Shown in pieces: positions 62,750 through 64,000 of a stretch of 64,000 nucleotides of DNA. The DNA is taken from contig CAWJKM010000004.1 of the NCBI GenBank assembly GCA_963843525.1, positions 186,001-250,000 of the forward strand. Reading direction: 5' to 3'. Under the pieces are notes generated by a model. The model did no database searches. It had not been told where the DNA came from and was given only the letters and a program-made list of their open reading frames with translations. The stretch's first letter is position 1. Each line of letters starts with the position of its first letter. Position numbers and translations under genes: made by a program. This DNA comes from DATJPR01 sp963843525. GTDB taxonomy: Bacteria; Bacteroidota; Ignavibacteria; UBA10030; UBA6906.

Positions 62750-63649
62750 ATGAACAATCTCTTCATGATCATTTTCCTGTCCTTATCTTTTGTGACACAT
62801 GGTGTCATCAAAGGAGAGCGGACCCTGACTGATCAGATTGAAAACAATGACCAGGTTATCCATATGCAGGAAGTTTACAAAACAGTTGACACAGTCAAAC
62901 TTAAGATTGATATTTTCTATACAAGTCAATCGTTTGCAGGAGAGAATAATACAGGTATTGTCTTCTTTCATGGTGGTGGTTGGGCCTTTGGTACCCCAAG
63001 TGAATTCTTTCCAACCTGTGAACGATATGCGAGAATGGGGATTGTGACGTTTTCTGTAGAGTACCGCTTGTCAATTGAAAATGGAGTAACACCCAATAAA
63101 TTGATCAGCCCGATCGAATCTGTCATGGATGCAAAATCGGCCATGAGATGGGTTCGGGAAAACGCTGGAAGATTCCATATTGACAAAAATAAGATAGTTG
63201 CTGCAGGTCAGTCTGCCGGAGGTCACCTGGCATTATGCACAGCGATGATTGATGATTACAATGAAAAATCAGATAACCTCAGAACAAGCTGCCGCCCGGA
63301 TGCAGTTCTGTTGTTTTCAGCATGTGTAAATGCAGTGGAAGGCTGGTGCGACCATTTGCTGGGTGACCGCCGGAATAACATTTGGAGTATCTCTCCAGCC
63401 CATAATGTAAAAAGAGGAATGCCCCCGATGATCGAGTTCCACGGCGAGTTTGATGAACAGGTGCCGATCTGGACGGTACAATCCTTTGAAAACGCCATGA
63501 AGAAGGAAGGCAATTATTTTGAATTGCATACATATAAGGGAATGAGGCACTATCTTGGAGAGGGAAACCCGAAATATTCACGCTACTTTGATGATGAAAT
63601 ACTCAAGGTGACAGATGAATTTCTTCGAAAAGTTCACCTTCTATATTAA
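62750..63649 (+). CDS. Exported alpha/beta hydrolase (HSL/BD-FAE type), atypically AT-rich
   Basis: A 299-residue esterase-fold protein. ATG 62750 gives the signal peptide MNNLFMIIFLSLSFVTHGV; in-frame ATGs at 62690-62702 would add 16-20 residues. Oxyanion motif FFHGGGWAFGTPS, nucleophile Ser in AAGQSAGGHLA, Asp/Glu in EFHGEFDEQVP and His in MRHYLGEG form the catalytic set of the hormone-sensitive-lipase and BD-FAE groups. GC content is visibly lower than in all neighbouring genes, with many A/T-ending codons, a sign of recent transfer. The likely substrate is an acylated sugar or small ester. Confidence 0.85.
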   Translation: MNNLFMIIFLSLSFVTHGVIKGERTLTDQIENNDQVIHMQEVYKTVDTVKLKIDIFYTSQSFAGENNTGIVFFHGGGWAFGTPSEFFPTCERYARMGIVTFSVEYRLSIENGVTPNKLISPIESVMDAKSAMRWVRENAGRFHIDKNKIVAAGQSAGGHLALCTAMIDDYNEKSDNLRTSCRPDAVLLFSACVNAVEGWCDHLLGDRRNNIWSISPAHNVKRGMPPMIEFHGEFDEQVPIWTVQSFENAMKKEGNYFELHTYKGMRHYLGEGNPKYSRYFDDEILKVTDEFLRKVHLLY

Positions 63650-63756
63650 TGCTCCTTCAACGTAGCATTCAGCGATACGAATGCGTCTGTCCGCTGGCAG
63701 GTTGACTCTCTCAATTCGTCCCACTATTCCACCCACCGGTTCGAGGAGATGCACAT

Positions 63757-64000
63757 ATGCGCGTCATCAGATCGTTAGTCAGTGTGTCTGTCCTGTTCCT
63801 CCTCCTCACATTTCTCTCTTTGGGTCAACAAGCGACACACGAGGTCAATGCTCCGAACACGCTCACCGCAAAGGAACTGAAAGAAGGCTGGAAGCTTCTG
63901 TTTGACGGAAAAACCACCAATGGTTGGCGTGGTGCATATCGCGCTACGTTTCCTGAAAAAGGGTGGGAGGTGCGCGACGGCATGCTCATCGTCGAGGCAT
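63757..64000 (+). CDS. DUF1080 (3-keto-disaccharide hydrolase-like) protein, cut by the window end
   Basis: The ATG at 63757 follows GGAGGAG (about 63743) and opens a signal peptide (VSVSVLFLLLTFLSLGQQ), then KELKEGWKLLFDGKTTNGWR and GWEVRDGMLIVEA, the typical start of DUF1080 domains. These act on 3-keto-glycosides or bind sugars in secreted proteins of Bacteroidota and Planctomycetota. About 81 codons are visible; the rest lies beyond base 64000. Bases 63650-63756 hold no gene. Confidence 0.82.
   Translation, partial: MRVIRSLVSVSVLFLLLTFLSLGQQATHEVNAPNTLTAKELKEGWKLLFDGKTTNGWRGAYRATFPEKGWEVRDGMLIVEA

Overview
The window comes from a GC-rich, Gram-negative bacterium of the FCB group, most likely an Ignavibacteria-like or other deep Bacteroidota lineage. 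The grounds are PorU and PorV of the type IX secretion system (T9SS), several secreted proteins ending in the T9SS/FlgD-like C-terminal domain with the PNPFNP motif, a ceramide/sphingolipid gene set, LptF/LptG, GmhB and large outer-membrane barrel proteins. Every promoter I could recognise is of the TTGACA-17-TATAAT kind, and many genes carry clear Shine-Dalgarno sequences. That is unlike class Bacteroidia and suits a lineage outside it. The placement is inference; no rRNA gene is present.

Layout. 0-9.6 kb: a GH172 (DUF2961) enzyme cut by the window start, a covalent-FAD oxidase, a secreted M28 peptidase, a membrane PP2C/RsbU-type phosphatase, a GH30 lipoprotein, and a surface protein built of 16-residue GLG repeats. 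9.8-16.1 kb: initiator tRNA, then a threonine operon (thrA-thrB-thrC, then proC) behind a complete transcription attenuator with a Thr-rich leader peptide; a cluster of CCTAGG-centred repeats lies between thrB and thrC. 16.1-21.4 kb: a probable ceramide locus (cerR-like reductase divergent from serine palmitoyltransferase and a GNAT acyltransferase resembling bCerS), then ilvE and a universal stress protein. 21.5-29.4 kb, minus strand: glgA-gmhB-lipoprotein-outer-membrane protein-glyA-tatC-polyprenyl synthase, with 4-base overlaps among the first four.

29.6-42.6 kb, plus strand: a T9SS and surface block. It has a promoter, a long structured leader, porU, porV (frameshifted in this sequence), an M6-family protein that has lost its zinc motif, a gluzincin/beta-propeller/beta-barrel protein and a small membrane protein. 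lptF-lptG lie on the minus strand to 45.2 kb. 45.2-57 kb is a mixed accessory region: a decayed tRNA-His copy, a T9SS beta-propeller protein, a short 2-oxoglutarate dehydrogenase E1, many small or broken genes (ClC channel, cupin and E2 fragments, DUF2945, DUF488, AhpD-like), and a quinol nitric-oxide reductase coupled to an unknown Cys-rich membrane protein. The intact tRNA-His is at 56.7 kb. 57-64 kb: a decayed second copy of the GLG-repeat gene, a secreted CE1-type esterase with a T9SS tail, a tRNA-His 3' fragment, a secreted nucleoside hydrolase, an AT-rich alpha/beta hydrolase and the start of a DUF1080 protein.

The most interesting items are the threonine attenuator, the structured leader before porU, the duplicated GLG-repeat gene with its conserved 86-base upstream element, the repeats between thrB and thrC, the scattered tRNA-His remnants, and the unknown gene coupled to the NO reductase.
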